Made by a program: the position numbers and the translations under genes
The notes under the pieces: model-generated
Seen by the model: only the letters and a program-made list of their open reading frames with translations
What the model was told of the DNA's origin: nothing
Databases searched by the model: none
Source: Aldehydirespirator sp965200005
GTDB taxonomy: Bacteria > Actinomycetota > Acidimicrobiia > Acidimicrobiales > Aldehydirespiratoraceae
Assembly (NCBI GenBank): GCA_965200005.1
Contig: OZ241331.1
Span: 3,348,001-3,412,000 of the forward strand
DNA length: 64,000 nt
Direction: 5' to 3'
Shown here: positions 8,411-17,411 of the stretch, one piece after another
How positions within the stretch are numbered: position 1 is the stretch's first letter
How the letters are laid out: each line of letters opens with the position of its first letter

Positions 8411-9477
8411 TGGACCCCTTTGACGCCTTGTGGTTGGCGGCTGCCGTTCGCCTGTCGATTCCACTGTTGATCGCCGCTACCGGTGAGTTGATCTCGGAAC
8501 GAGCGGGAGTCTTGAATCTGGGACTTGAAGGGATGATGCTGACCGGTGCCTTCGCCGGTTACTGGGCGGCGGAAGGATCCGGAAGCCTCGCGGTGGGTAC
8601 CATCGCCGCCATCGCTGCGGGCACATTCTGGGGCGTGTTGATGGCCATCATCTCTGTGGGATTGCGCGCCGATCAGGTTGTGGTTGGTATCGGCTTGAAC
8701 ATCTTGGCTCTCGGCGCGACGAACTACGGCTTCGATCAGGCATTCCCGCAGGTGCCCCCGCCCATCGACCGTCTCGAACCTCTAGCAATCCCACTGTTGA
8801 GCGACATTCCCCTGATTGGTTCTGCGCTGTTCAACCAGAACGTCATCGCTTACGCAGCCTTCATCCTCATCGGCGTTGTCGCCGTTGTCTTTGTGCGCAC
8901 TGGCTTCGGATTGTCGGTTCGTGCTACAGGCCAGAGCCCCACCGCAGCGAGTGCCGCCGGGGTAAACCCGGTTGCTATCCAGTGCATTTCCACCACAATC
9001 GCGGGCGCGTTCGCAGGTCTTGCTGGCGCTTACTTATCCATAGGATCGGTCGGCGTGTTTAGGGAAGCTATGACCTCGGGACGTGGCTTTATCGCAATTG
9101 CGATCCTCGTGTTCGGTCGCTGGCGTCCAATGGGGGTGCTGATCGGTGCACTGATCTTCGGTGCCGCCGACGCCTTGCAGTTGCGGCTGCAAGCTGAGAG
9201 TTTCGTACCAGCAAGTGTCTGGCTGGTGGTAGGCGTCATCGCGGCCCTTGTGCTGGCACATCTATACCGGCGTGGCCGCTGCAGTACTCGCACGGCGCTA
9301 ATGCTCGGTGCCGCAGCTTTGGTAGCACTAGCTTTCGCTGTCATCGAACCCGAATTCTCACTACCGAGCCAGATCTGGCTCGCAGCTCAGTACATCGTTG
9401 CGCTAGTGGCGCTGATGGTGGGGAGCCGACAGACAAACCTGCCACGCTTTCTGGCGACTCCGATCCCGAGACACTAG
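8410..9477 (+). CDS. ABC transporter permease, nucleoside type (YufQ-like)
   Basis: 355 residues, strongly hydrophobic. The family signature is clear in the first third: ATGELISERAGVLNLGLEGMMLTGAFAGYWAA, split here as residues about 20-50. Later segments GLSVRATGQSPTAASAAGV and SGRGFIAIAILVFGRW match YufQ-like permeases. It pairs with the preceding permease, whose stop overlaps its ATG. The C-terminal 60 residues add two extra hydrophobic segments beyond the usual family end (about 300-310 residues), so this copy is somewhat long. fbiD follows 5 bases after the stop. Confidence 0.9.
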   Translation: MDPFDALWLAAAVRLSIPLLIAATGELISERAGVLNLGLEGMMLTGAFAGYWAAEGSGSLAVGTIAAIAAGTFWGVLMAIISVGLRADQVVVGIGLNILALGATNYGFDQAFPQVPPPIDRLEPLAIPLLSDIPLIGSALFNQNVIAYAAFILIGVVAVVFVRTGFGLSVRATGQSPTAASAAGVNPVAIQCISTTIAGAFAGLAGAYLSIGSVGVFREAMTSGRGFIAIAILVFGRWRPMGVLIGALIFGAADALQLRLQAESFVPASVWLVVGVIAALVLAHLYRRGRCSTRTALMLGAAALVALAFAVIEPEFSLPSQIWLAAQYIVALVALMVGSRQTNLPRFLATPIPRH

Positions 9478-9482
9478 TTGTT

Positions 9483-10211
9483 GTGACATCTCTAGACGAT
9501 CACGCCGCCAAGACCGGTCGTGTCAACGGCTACGTGGACGATTCGCCGGAAGCTGCCATCGGTCTCCAGTCGCTCGCAGACGAGGAAGTTGCCACGTCCG
9601 ACACGGCCACTACCCGAACAGCCGTTGTGGTTCCGATCCGCTCGTTTGATGGCGCGCTCTCAAGGCTTTCTTCGGTGCTAGACGCTGCACAGCGAGAACA
9701 CTTGATGCGTCTCATGGCTCAGCTTGTGATCGACTCGGCTCACCCGATGCCGATCTACGTTGCCAGCGATGACGAAGCGGTCGCGTGTTGGGCAGGGCGG
9801 GCCGGAGCGGGTGTGTTGCGCGCGGGTCATCCAGGCCTGACGTTTGCCGTGACGTCTGCGATCAAGGCGCTAGCGAGCCAAGGAGTAGAACGAGTAGTTG
9901 TGGCTCATGCGGATCTGGCCCGTGCTCGGTCACTGCAAACCGCGGTAGGAAGAGGTCTGACAATTGTTCCTGACCGCTACTGTGACGGCTCAAACGTGGT
10001 TTGCGTACCAACTAACTCGGGATTTCGGTTTGCCTACGGTCCGGGGTCGTTCAAGCGTCACCTGCGAGAAGCGCAACGCCTGGGCTTGGAGGTAACCGTC
10101 GTGGATGATCCCGATCTCGCCGCCGACATTGACTCACCGGGTGACCTCGAACTGTTGCCGCAATCACTGCGCACTGCACTAGGACTTGACCCGGTGGCAA
10201 TTCATCGATGA
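9483..10211 (+). CDS. fbiD: 2-phospho-L-lactate/phosphoenolpyruvate guanylyltransferase (F420 biosynthesis)
   Basis: 242 residues. FbiD/CofC activates phosphoenolpyruvate or phospholactate with GTP, an early step of coenzyme F420 synthesis. The catalytic fold starts near residue 45 (AVVVPIRSFDGALSRL). Later motifs VVVAHADLARA, IVPDRYCDGSNVVCVP, FRFAYGPGSFKRHLREA and DIDSPGDLELL match the nucleotidyltransferase core. The first 45 residues are a disordered, acidic/Thr-rich extension not found in typical homologues; an internal start near 9620 would remove it. Its GTG is 5 bases after the permease stop and its end overlaps the PIG-L gene by 4 bases (ATGA). The unusual context is a nucleoside ABC operon rather than fbiA/fbiB. 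Confidence 0.82.
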   Translation: MTSLDDHAAKTGRVNGYVDDSPEAAIGLQSLADEEVATSDTATTRTAVVVPIRSFDGALSRLSSVLDAAQREHLMRLMAQLVIDSAHPMPIYVASDDEAVACWAGRAGAGVLRAGHPGLTFAVTSAIKALASQGVERVVVAHADLARARSLQTAVGRGLTIVPDRYCDGSNVVCVPTNSGFRFAYGPGSFKRHLREAQRLGLEVTVVDDPDLAADIDSPGDLELLPQSLRTALGLDPVAIHR

Positions 10212-10939
10212 GAACAGTTGATCTTGCGACACCCGAACGGGCGCTAGCAATCGGCGCCCATCCCGATGACATCGAGTTCGGCTGTGGTGCCACGCTCGTC
10301 AAGTGGGCCAGGGCGGGCTGTGAAGTGAGCTTGCTGGTATGTACTGACGGCTCCAAGGGAACCTGGGATGCCAACGCTGACATTCCAGCATTGATCCGGC
10401 GCCGTCGGGCCGAACAGGACGAGTCGGCTCGACGCCTGGGTGCTACCGGCGAGGTGCGCTTCCTCGGTGAAGTCGACGGTGAACTCGAAGTCACCATGCA
10501 ACTGCGCAGCCGCATGGCTCGCATCATTCGCGAGTTGCGACCCGGAGTGGTGTTCGGCCATGACCCCTGGAAACGCTGGCGGTTGCACCCCGATCACCGC
10601 GCTGCGGGCTTCTTGTGTATGGATGCCGTGGTGGCAGCACGCGATCCACACTTCTACAAGGACCATGGCATCCCCCATCACCGCCCCGACGAGTTGCTGC
10701 TGTTCGAGGGCGAGCAACCGAACCACACCGAAGCCGTGAGAGCCTCACACATTGGTGCCAAGACTGCTGCCCTGCTAGCCCACGAGAGTCAGTTCGAAAG
10801 CACCCACAAGATCGGCCCTGATGATGACGGCAGCAACCTTGAGAACTTCAAGCGGCGCGTCCTTGAGGGGTGCAGGGTTGCTGGCCGGCGGGCTGGGCTG
10901 CAATTCGGTGAAGCGTTTAGACGCATTGAGAACGTCTAG
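10208..10939 (+). CDS. PIG-L family zinc-dependent N-acetylglucosaminyl deacetylase-like protein
   Basis: 243 residues. The zinc-binding N-terminal motif AIGAHPDDIEFGCG (about 16-29) and the second metal site RLHPDHRAAGF (about 122-132) are both intact. PIG-L enzymes remove N-acetyl groups from GlcNAc conjugates; in actinobacteria relatives include MshB (mycothiol synthesis) and mycothiol conjugate amidase. Nothing in the neighbourhood identifies which. The ATG lies inside the end of fbiD (overlap ATGA), indicating coupled translation. Confidence 0.87.
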   Translation: MRTVDLATPERALAIGAHPDDIEFGCGATLVKWARAGCEVSLLVCTDGSKGTWDANADIPALIRRRRAEQDESARRLGATGEVRFLGEVDGELEVTMQLRSRMARIIRELRPGVVFGHDPWKRWRLHPDHRAAGFLCMDAVVAARDPHFYKDHGIPHHRPDELLLFEGEQPNHTEAVRASHIGAKTAALLAHESQFESTHKIGPDDDGSNLENFKRRVLEGCRVAGRRAGLQFGEAFRRIENV

Positions 10940-10957
10940 ATCCACCACAACGACAAC

Positions 10958-13396
10958 ATGGCATCAGATAGCGAACCTGGCACGGCAGTGCTGAGTCCCC
11001 CCCAAGGCCTAAGCGCCGAACAGGTACGCAGCCGAGTTCGCCAGGGCCTCGTAAATGATGTGCCGGTGGCCCCGGTTCGCACGGTTGGCCAGATCGTGCG
11101 CAACAACGTGCTCACGCCAGTTAACGGGATCATCGGCGCCATGTTCGTGCTCATCTTGGTTGCCGGATTCCCGGGGGATGCTCTGTTCGCAGGCGTCGTT
11201 GTGTCAAACAGTGTGATCGGCATCGTCCAGGAACTAAAGGCCCGCCACACACTCAACCGGCTGGCTGTGCTCTCTGCGCCCCGAGCCCGGGTGGTGCGTG
11301 ACGGCGTCACCTCAGAAGTGGATGTCGGTGAGGTCGTGAGCGATGAGGTGCTCGAGTTGCGACCCGGGGATCAGGTGATCGTCGACGGTGATGTACTTGC
11401 GAGCCGAGGACTCGAGATAGACGAGTCACTGCTAACAGGTGAGAGCGATCCGATCGCCAAGTCGGGTGGCGATCCGGTGATGTCGGGTTCGTTCGTGAAT
11501 GCGGGTGCCGGCTGGTATCAGGCGACTGCTATCGGCGCAGATTGCTATGCGGCCCGCCTCGCCTCCCAAGCACGAAGGTTCAAGCTTGCGGGCAGCGAAC
11601 TTCGGGGCGGCGTAAATGTGATCTTGCGCTGGTTGACGGTGATCATCCCGCCCGCGGGATTGCTGCTGCTGCTGCGTCTGCTCGGCAACGACGACGGCTG
11701 GGAGGAGGCACTACGGGGCACGGTGGCAGCGGCCGTGGCGATGGTGCCCGACGGGCTGGTGCTGCTTACAAGCCTGTCATTCATCACAGGCGTGGTGGCA
11801 CTGGCAAGGCGTGGCGCTCTAGCGAGGGAACTCGCCTCGGTGGAGTTGCTCGCCCGGGTCGACACTTTGTGCCTCGACAAGACCGGCACCATAACAACCG
11901 GCGAGATCTCGTTCTCTCATCTTGATCCTCTAGGCGCGGTCAGCGAACACGAGGCCCGAGAGGCATTGTTCGCAGTGGTGACGGCTGACCCAGCGCCAAA
12001 CGCAACGCTTGAGGCTGTCGCTTCAGGTGTCGGCTCGACTACTTCGAATGGTTGGCACCTACGTAGCGCTGTGCCCTTCTCATCGGCACGAAAGTGGGCT
12101 GCTACCAGCTTCGAAGGGCGTGGCACCTACCATCTCGGCGCGGGTGACATCTTGCTGGGTGACTCCGATGCTTTCGAGGAGGCCCGGATGCGTGCCGAGG
12201 TGGCTGCACAGGCAGGCAACCGGGTATTGGTACTGACCCATAGCGATGTTCCAGATGCCAGCACTCGCGGTCTTCCCGAGCAGCGTGAACCGATCTGCCT
12301 GGTGTGTCTCAACGACACGATCCGGCCTGATGCGCCAGAGATCTTTAGCTACTTCCGCAATCAGGGAGTGGACCTGAAGGTGATCTCAGGGGATCATCCT
12401 GCCACGGTTGCAGCCGTGGCCCGCCGAGCCGGGATCATCAACACCAGCCAAGACGGAGGCGTGTCCCAGCGCACTAATGCGGGTGATGAAAGCATTAATG
12501 ACAGGGTTGTCGTTAGCGCTAGAGACTTGCCGGAAGACGCCGATCAACTGGCCGACACTCTGCAGGGAGCGACCGTGTTTGGGAGGGTCAACCCTCACCA
12601 GAAGCGGGCCATGGTGCATGCACTTCAGTCACGGGGTCACACCGTCGCGATGACCGGCGACGGCGTCAACGATGTGCTCGCTCTCAAGGACGCCGACATG
12701 GGAATCGCCATGGGCACAGGATCATCGGCTGCTCGTGCCGTAGCGCAGTTGGTCTTGCTTGACAATCGCTTTGCAACCCTGCCGCGGGTGCTCGCCGAGG
12801 GTCGGCGGGTGATCAACAACATCGAACGGGTTGCCAACCTGTTCATCGTCAAGGCCGCCTATGCAGTACTTTTGACATTACTGGTGGGCATCGCCGGATC
12901 GCCCTTTCCGTTCCTGCCACGACACCTCACCCTCATCGGGACGTTCTCGGTTGGCGTTCCTGGGTTCTTCCTGGCACTTGCCGCAGCCGACAGGATCGTT
13001 GAACGGGGCTTTCTTGGGCGGGTGCTGCGCTTCGCGCTGCCGACAGGTGCAGTCGCAGGGGTGGCTACCTTCGTGCTGTATGAGGTTGTGCGGCGGCTAG
13101 GCGATGTCAGCCTGGACGAGGCACGCACGAGCGCCACGGTCACGTTGCTTGGTATCAGCCTTGTGATCCTGGTACTCGTGAGCCGACCATTACGTGCCTG
13201 GAAAGTGGCGCTGGCAGGTTCAATGGGCGCCTCCTACGCACTCACCATGATCTGGTCACTTCCTCGTGACATCTTCAGCTTGCACCCGCCGAGCCTTACG
13301 ACATGGCTCTGGATAGCGGGCGCGATCGCAGTCGGCGGCGTTGCGTCTTGGCTTGCAACGGAGGTGCGCTGGCTGATCGGCGAACCGCGCAAGTGA
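10958..13396 (+). CDS. Cation-transporting P-type ATPase, CtpE-like
   Basis: 812 residues, full length for a P-type ATPase without heavy-metal domain. The actuator loop has LTGESDP (159-165), the phosphorylation site is CLDKTGTITTG with Asp307, and the hinge is TGDGVNDVLALKDADMG. The transmembrane helix 4 motif is VPDGLVLLTS (263-272), close to the PEGL region of mycobacterial CtpE, a calcium transporter. About eight to ten membrane helices are visible. It begins 18 bases after the PIG-L stop and precedes two SDR genes in the same direction. Ca2+ as substrate is inferred from CtpE only. Confidence 0.88.
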   Translation: MASDSEPGTAVLSPPQGLSAEQVRSRVRQGLVNDVPVAPVRTVGQIVRNNVLTPVNGIIGAMFVLILVAGFPGDALFAGVVVSNSVIGIVQELKARHTLNRLAVLSAPRARVVRDGVTSEVDVGEVVSDEVLELRPGDQVIVDGDVLASRGLEIDESLLTGESDPIAKSGGDPVMSGSFVNAGAGWYQATAIGADCYAARLASQARRFKLAGSELRGGVNVILRWLTVIIPPAGLLLLLRLLGNDDGWEEALRGTVAAAVAMVPDGLVLLTSLSFITGVVALARRGALARELASVELLARVDTLCLDKTGTITTGEISFSHLDPLGAVSEHEAREALFAVVTADPAPNATLEAVASGVGSTTSNGWHLRSAVPFSSARKWAATSFEGRGTYHLGAGDILLGDSDAFEEARMRAEVAAQAGNRVLVLTHSDVPDASTRGLPEQREPICLVCLNDTIRPDAPEIFSYFRNQGVDLKVISGDHPATVAAVARRAGIINTSQDGGVSQRTNAGDESINDRVVVSARDLPEDADQLADTLQGATVFGRVNPHQKRAMVHALQSRGHTVAMTGDGVNDVLALKDADMGIAMGTGSSAARAVAQLVLLDNRFATLPRVLAEGRRVINNIERVANLFIVKAAYAVLLTLLVGIAGSPFPFLPRHLTLIGTFSVGVPGFFLALAAADRIVERGFLGRVLRFALPTGAVAGVATFVLYEVVRRLGDVSLDEARTSATVTLLGISLVILVLVSRPLRAWKVALAGSMGASYALTMIWSLPRDIFSLHPPSLTTWLWIAGAIAVGGVASWLATEVRWLIGEPRK

Positions 13397-13409
13397 GCCA
13401 CTAGCTGCG

Positions 13410-14087
13410 GTGACGGTGTTGAAGGATCGGCGGGTACTCGTTGTCGGTGCGGGCTCACCTGCCGAGGCGATCGCTGGTGAACTCTCCGGCGATGTTTGCC
13501 ACTCAGCAGCTAGCGCATCTGATATCGACGACAGCTACGTCGACCGTCTCGTTGCCCAGGGAGTCTTGACAGCAGGTGGGCTGGATCTTGTCGTGCATGC
13601 TGCGTACCCGGCGGAGAGTCGTAGGGCGACGCCGATCGAGGAGTTGTCGGCCGCAAAGTGGCACTCAGCGTGCGACTTAGCTATAGAAGCCGGGATTCGG
13701 CTTACTCGAAGCTCTTTCGTCCACTTGCAGGCACGGCGGGGCACGATCGTGTACTGCGTCCCACTTGTGGGCTCTACAGGCGCAACCGGATTCTGTGCCC
13801 TGGCTGCAGTGTCGGAGGGATTGCGAGTACTGGCTCGTTCGCTCGCTAGAGGCTGGGGACGCTCGGGTGTCAGAGCCCATGCCTTAAGCCTTCATCCCGA
13901 GCTATTCGTAGACGCGGAACACCTAGAGGCGGCGACTGAAGCCACGGCGATGCATGAGGCGTCATTGGGTCATACACCTTCGATTTCAGAGATCGCCGCC
14001 GTGATCGATCAACTCGCAGGGCCCGACACGACCGCCCTTACCGGCACCACCGTGGTGATGGACGGCGGCCACTGGATGGCCGGATGA
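13410..14087 (+). CDS. Short-chain dehydrogenase-like protein lacking catalytic residues
   Basis: 225 residues with an SDR-type layout: an N-terminal Rossmann strand (RRVLVVGAGSPAEAIAG), LDLVVHAAYP where NAG normally sits, and a C-terminal TGTTVVMDGGHWMAG like SDR ends. The nucleotide loop departs from TGxxxGxG, and the catalytic YxxxK is missing (the position reads FCALAAV). It is therefore probably not an independent oxidoreductase. The gene overlaps the next, catalytically complete SDR by 4 bases (ATGA), which suggests the two proteins form a heteromer with this as the structural subunit. GTG start, 13 bases after the P-type ATPase stop. Confidence 0.75.
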   Translation: MTVLKDRRVLVVGAGSPAEAIAGELSGDVCHSAASASDIDDSYVDRLVAQGVLTAGGLDLVVHAAYPAESRRATPIEELSAAKWHSACDLAIEAGIRLTRSSFVHLQARRGTIVYCVPLVGSTGATGFCALAAVSEGLRVLARSLARGWGRSGVRAHALSLHPELFVDAEHLEAATEATAMHEASLGHTPSISEIAAVIDQLAGPDTTALTGTTVVMDGGHWMAG

Positions 14088-14875
14088 GCGAGTTCGCCTT
14101 GAGTGGGATGGGATCCAGATCCCTGGAGGGGCAGGTGGCTCTAGTCACTGGTTCTGGTCAGGGTGTTGGTGCTGGAATCGCTCATGCGCTTGCCGCGGCC
14201 GGTGCGGCTGTGATCGTGGCAACCCGTCGAGCCAGCAACGGCGAAGCGTCAGCTGCGTCGATCAGAACCCGCGGTGGCGACGCGGTGTTCATGCGGTGCG
14301 ATGTGACCGTGGCCAAAGACGTTGAGGATGCTGTTGCTGAGGCCGTGAAGCGCTTTGGTGGGCTCGATGTGTTGGTTCACAACGCAGTGTCACGGCCCGG
14401 GCCGCCGCGCCCTATCCAGGAGACCGAGGATCACGTCATCGATAGCCAGATCGCGACCACCACAACTGCGACCTACCTGTGTGCTTGCGCGGGACTGCCA
14501 CACCTTGGCAAGCGTCCCGGCACGTTCATCTTGCTCACATCACCAGCCGGTGTTGAGGGATCTGCCAACCTTCCCGTATACGCCACCGTCAAGGCAGCAC
14601 AGCGCGGCATCCTCAAGAGCCTTGCGCGTGAGTGGGGGCCATACGGGATTCGAGTGAACGCCATCGCTCCTGTTGCTCGAACACCCGCTATGGATGCCGC
14701 CATCGAGGCAAACCCACAACTAGCCGAAGGCATCATCGGCCGTACCGCTCTTCGCCGCATCGGCGACCCTGGCGCAGACATTGGCCCGGTCGCTGTCTTC
14801 CTCGCATCATCACAAGCCCGCTACATAACCGGCCAAACAATCGTCGCCGACGGCGGAGGCTTCCTCGGCCTCTAA
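14084..14875 (+). CDS. Short-chain dehydrogenase/reductase, active type
   Basis: 263 residues, classical SDR size. It has the cofactor loop VTGSGQGVGAGIA (22-34), LVHNAVS in place of NNAG, the catalytic Ser in LLTSPAG, YATVK for YxxxK, and the C-terminal TGQTIVADGGGFLGL. It should be an NAD(P)-dependent oxidoreductase in the cytoplasm; substrate unknown. Translation is coupled to the preceding inactive SDR-like gene. The 45 bases after the stop hold a short ACCGC/GCGGT hairpin before the next gene. Confidence 0.9.
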   Translation: MSEFALSGMGSRSLEGQVALVTGSGQGVGAGIAHALAAAGAAVIVATRRASNGEASAASIRTRGGDAVFMRCDVTVAKDVEDAVAEAVKRFGGLDVLVHNAVSRPGPPRPIQETEDHVIDSQIATTTTATYLCACAGLPHLGKRPGTFILLTSPAGVEGSANLPVYATVKAAQRGILKSLAREWGPYGIRVNAIAPVARTPAMDAAIEANPQLAEGIIGRTALRRIGDPGADIGPVAVFLASSQARYITGQTIVADGGGFLGL

Positions 14876-14965
14876 CCGCCGAGCCCACGCCCCAAGATCC
14901 CTAGCCACCGCCCAATCGCGGTGACACAATGCCCAAGAACCCGTGAACGAGCGAAAGGAAGATCA

Positions 14966-15844
14966 GTGCTCGCTCCGGTGCATGTTTTGGTGAGTCCGAC
15001 TGGGGGGCGGGGTAAGGCGGCGGCTGCTTCGAAGACTGTGTTTGCAGTCATCAGGGAGGCTGGTTTCGAGGTTGTTGATATCAGCGGGTCAACGGCTAGC
15101 AAATCGGAGCAAGCTGCGCGAGACGCTGTTGAGGCTGGAGCGACACGGATCGTCACTGTTGGCGGTGATGGCACGCTTCATCTTGGTGTTCAAGGTGTTG
15201 CGGGCACCGATGCAATCCTCGGAGTTGTTCCTGTGGGCACTGGAAACGACTTTGCTCGCACGTTTGGCCTACACGAACTGGATGTTGAGGAGGCAACACG
15301 TCGAGCACTCGGGCCATCCAGAAGAATTGACGCCATCCGAGCAACCCCGGTTGACCGGTGGGTGGCATTCAACGTGACGGGCGGCTTCACCACCGACGTG
15401 AACAACCGTGCTTCGCGGCTCCGCTTCCCGAAGGGACCGAGCCGCTACACGGTCGCAACCCTGCTGACACTGCCCGTATTGCGCCACCGAGACATCGTGG
15501 TCACCCTTGATGACACTCGCATTGAATGCACCTCAGCGATGATCGCAGTGGCCAACACGCCCACGTTCGGAGGTGGCATGGCGATCTGTCCTGACGCCAC
15601 CGCGGACGACGGCATGCTTGATGTCGCAATTGTTGGGCCGACAAGTCGAACCACGCTGCTGCGTCTTCTCCCCAAGGTGTTCAACGGAGGCCACGTCGGT
15701 CACCCCATGGTCGAGATCGTGCGCGGACGTGAGGTCACCATTGCCGGAGAGCCCATGTCTCTAGTAGCCGACGGCGAAGACCTATGCGACTCGCCTGTGA
15801 AACTTGAGGTTGTCCCTAAGGCATTGCGGGTTGCCGGCATCTGA
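14966..15844 (+). CDS. Diacylglycerol kinase-family lipid kinase
   Basis: 292 residues from the GTG at 14966, chosen because GAAAGGAAG lies just upstream; a longer form from 14921 has no family sequence at its start. The catalytic domain carries VSPTGGRGKA, the nucleotide-binding GGDGTLHLGVQGV and the VPVGTGNDFART loop typical of DgkB/YegS proteins, which phosphorylate diacylglycerol or related lipids with ATP. The C-terminal beta-sandwich (MIAVANTPTFGGGMAICPDA) is complete. It is the last plus-strand gene before a convergent minus-strand block. Confidence 0.9.
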   Translation: MLAPVHVLVSPTGGRGKAAAASKTVFAVIREAGFEVVDISGSTASKSEQAARDAVEAGATRIVTVGGDGTLHLGVQGVAGTDAILGVVPVGTGNDFARTFGLHELDVEEATRRALGPSRRIDAIRATPVDRWVAFNVTGGFTTDVNNRASRLRFPKGPSRYTVATLLTLPVLRHRDIVVTLDDTRIECTSAMIAVANTPTFGGGMAICPDATADDGMLDVAIVGPTSRTTLLRLLPKVFNGGHVGHPMVEIVRGREVTIAGEPMSLVADGEDLCDSPVKLEVVPKALRVAGI

Positions 15845-15898
15845 GGGTCGTGGATGCCACCGGTCGCTGTTGATGGCGTCGCTCGGGACTAATCGCTA

Positions 15899-16525
15899 CT
15901 AGGAGTGGCGCTGCCAGAACGCTTGCCAGGACGGATCGCTGTGGGGGATGGAGCCTCTGCCGACCTGACTGCGTGGCCACTTAGCTGGCTCCTGGTCGAG
16001 CGGAGAAACCCACCTGGGTGTGCCGTACCAGAGCAGGTGACGACGGCGTGCGAACAACCACTGCCCACCGACTCGCACATAGCTGTCCTCATACTTGATG
16101 AGTTGCTCGATGAATCCTTCCTGGTGATCATCCACCAAGCCGAGGCACCACACCGACCCGCTAGCACTACGTGAGCCGGTGTCTCCAGCTGCATCTGACT
16201 CCGCTGGGCTAGCCGCGCCCGGGCCTGTTGACGGCGCGCCGGAGGCGCTACCAGCGTCTACAAGCCTATCAAGTCGAACAGGCTCATCGACATCGAAGTC
16301 GATGATGTGGTTGGCTACAAGTAACACCGCTACGCCTACTTGTGACAGTGACTCCTCGCTCAGCTTGCGGCACGCTTCGGCACCAGTTCCGTAACTCCCG
16401 AAGCGAGCATCGGGCGCAAACAACGACACCATCAAATCGATATCTCGGCGATCCACCGCATCGGCATACCGGTAAGCAAGTTGACGGATCTCGTCTCGGG
16501 CCACAACCCGCTCAAGCGGAGTCAC
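15899..16525 (-). CDS. SnoaL-like (NTF2-fold) protein with low-complexity insert
   Basis: 208 residues from a GTG. The start (ARDEIRQLAYRYADAVDRRDIDLMVSLFAPDARF) is the classic opening of SnoaL_4-type proteins, and LIKYEDSYVRVGGQWLFARRRH is the matching C-terminal half. Such proteins act as small cyclases, isomerases or hydratases, but many have no known activity. About 40 residues between the halves (SASGAPSTGPGAAS and onward, near 112-145) are Ser/Ala/Gly/Asp-rich and look like a disordered insertion not found in the fold. It is 32 bases from the inositol phosphatase-like gene on the same strand. Confidence 0.8.
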   Translation of the reverse strand: MTPLERVVARDEIRQLAYRYADAVDRRDIDLMVSLFAPDARFGSYGTGAEACRKLSEESLSQVGVAVLLVANHIIDFDVDEPVRLDRLVDAGSASGAPSTGPGAASPAESDAAGDTGSRSASGSVWCLGLVDDHQEGFIEQLIKYEDSYVRVGGQWLFARRRHLLWYGTPRWVSPLDQEPAKWPRSQVGRGSIPHSDPSWQAFWQRHS

Positions 16526-16557
16526 AGCCGTTCCTCACTCCTCGTCTTCAGCTATGG

Positions 16558-17304
16558 CTAGGCACGGGGCAGGCTGAACTCGAGCAACTCAGACGCAAAG
16601 TCCGGTCTGCAAACCGCGAATCCATGAGTCAAAGTCGAAGGCCTGTTGAATCGCGGAAGCTGACCGGTTCCGTCGACAACAACGCATCCCGCTGCCCGCG
16701 CAACCGCAGTGGGTCCGCAAATGTCCCACTCGGAGAGCCCGTATCGGTGAAAGTAGGCGTCCGCGTCACCACGTATCACCATCATCGCCTTGTAACCCGC
16801 AGAGCCCTTGCCGATCACCTCTGCATCCAGGAAGTTGCCCAGAAACAGTTGCTCTTCGTATTCCAATGACCAGGAGACCGCGATGCGGCGACGCTCGCCG
16901 GGTCGCCGGCCGGGGAGCGTCTCAGGGGGATCCGTTACGAACGTCCGCCCCCAGTCGGGCACGGCCACAGCGCCAACGGTCGCACGACCTTTCTCGCTCA
17001 GCCCCACATGTACCGCCCAGGTAGATCTAAAGCCAAAGTTGGCTGTGCCATCTAGCGGATCGACGATCCACACTCTTTCGTCCCCAAGCCGCAGATCCCA
17101 ATTGTCGTGTCCTTCTTCTGAAAGCACGACGTCCTGAGGGCGATGCCGACGAAGCTCACCTACGAGAAACTCATGCGCTAACTGGTCACCTCGCTGCTGG
17201 ATAACCCAGGGAGCAGCACGCCCCGCCTGCGACCTCCACTCCTTCAGCAATTCGCCGGCTTCGTGTGCCAGCCTCGCCGCTAGCTCGTGATCGTTCGCTG
17301 TCAC
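16558..17304 (-). CDS. Inositol monophosphatase-family phosphatase (possibly HisN-type)
   Basis: 248 residues. The metal-binding motifs are intact: SEEGHD (62-67), WIVDPLDGTANF (79-90) and the C-terminal WDICGPTAVARAAG. Family members hydrolyse inositol phosphates, histidinol phosphate, 3'-phosphoadenosine 5'-phosphate or fructose 1,6-bisphosphate with Mg2+. In actinobacteria several paralogues exist (ImpA, SuhB, HisN, CysQ) and sequence inspection alone does not separate them here; no his or inositol genes are adjacent. ATG start at 17304. Confidence 0.85.
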   Translation of the reverse strand: MTANDHELAARLAHEAGELLKEWRSQAGRAAPWVIQQRGDQLAHEFLVGELRRHRPQDVVLSEEGHDNWDLRLGDERVWIVDPLDGTANFGFRSTWAVHVGLSEKGRATVGAVAVPDWGRTFVTDPPETLPGRRPGERRRIAVSWSLEYEEQLFLGNFLDAEVIGKGSAGYKAMMVIRGDADAYFHRYGLSEWDICGPTAVARAAGCVVVDGTGQLPRFNRPSTLTHGFAVCRPDFASELLEFSLPRA

Positions 17305-17411
17305 CTGCTGCCTCGTATCAATCTCATCTCAATCCGATCTAGCGGTACAGGGTGGAGCCAAGCAGGTGCAGTGTGCTAGCCGAGCCGACCTGACGTGTCA
17401 TCCTTGACGAT

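Noticed and set aside
14876..14965. Longer start (14921) for the diacylglycerol kinase-like gene
   Set aside because: Residues before 14966 do not belong to the family and the GTG at 14966 has a ribosome binding site.
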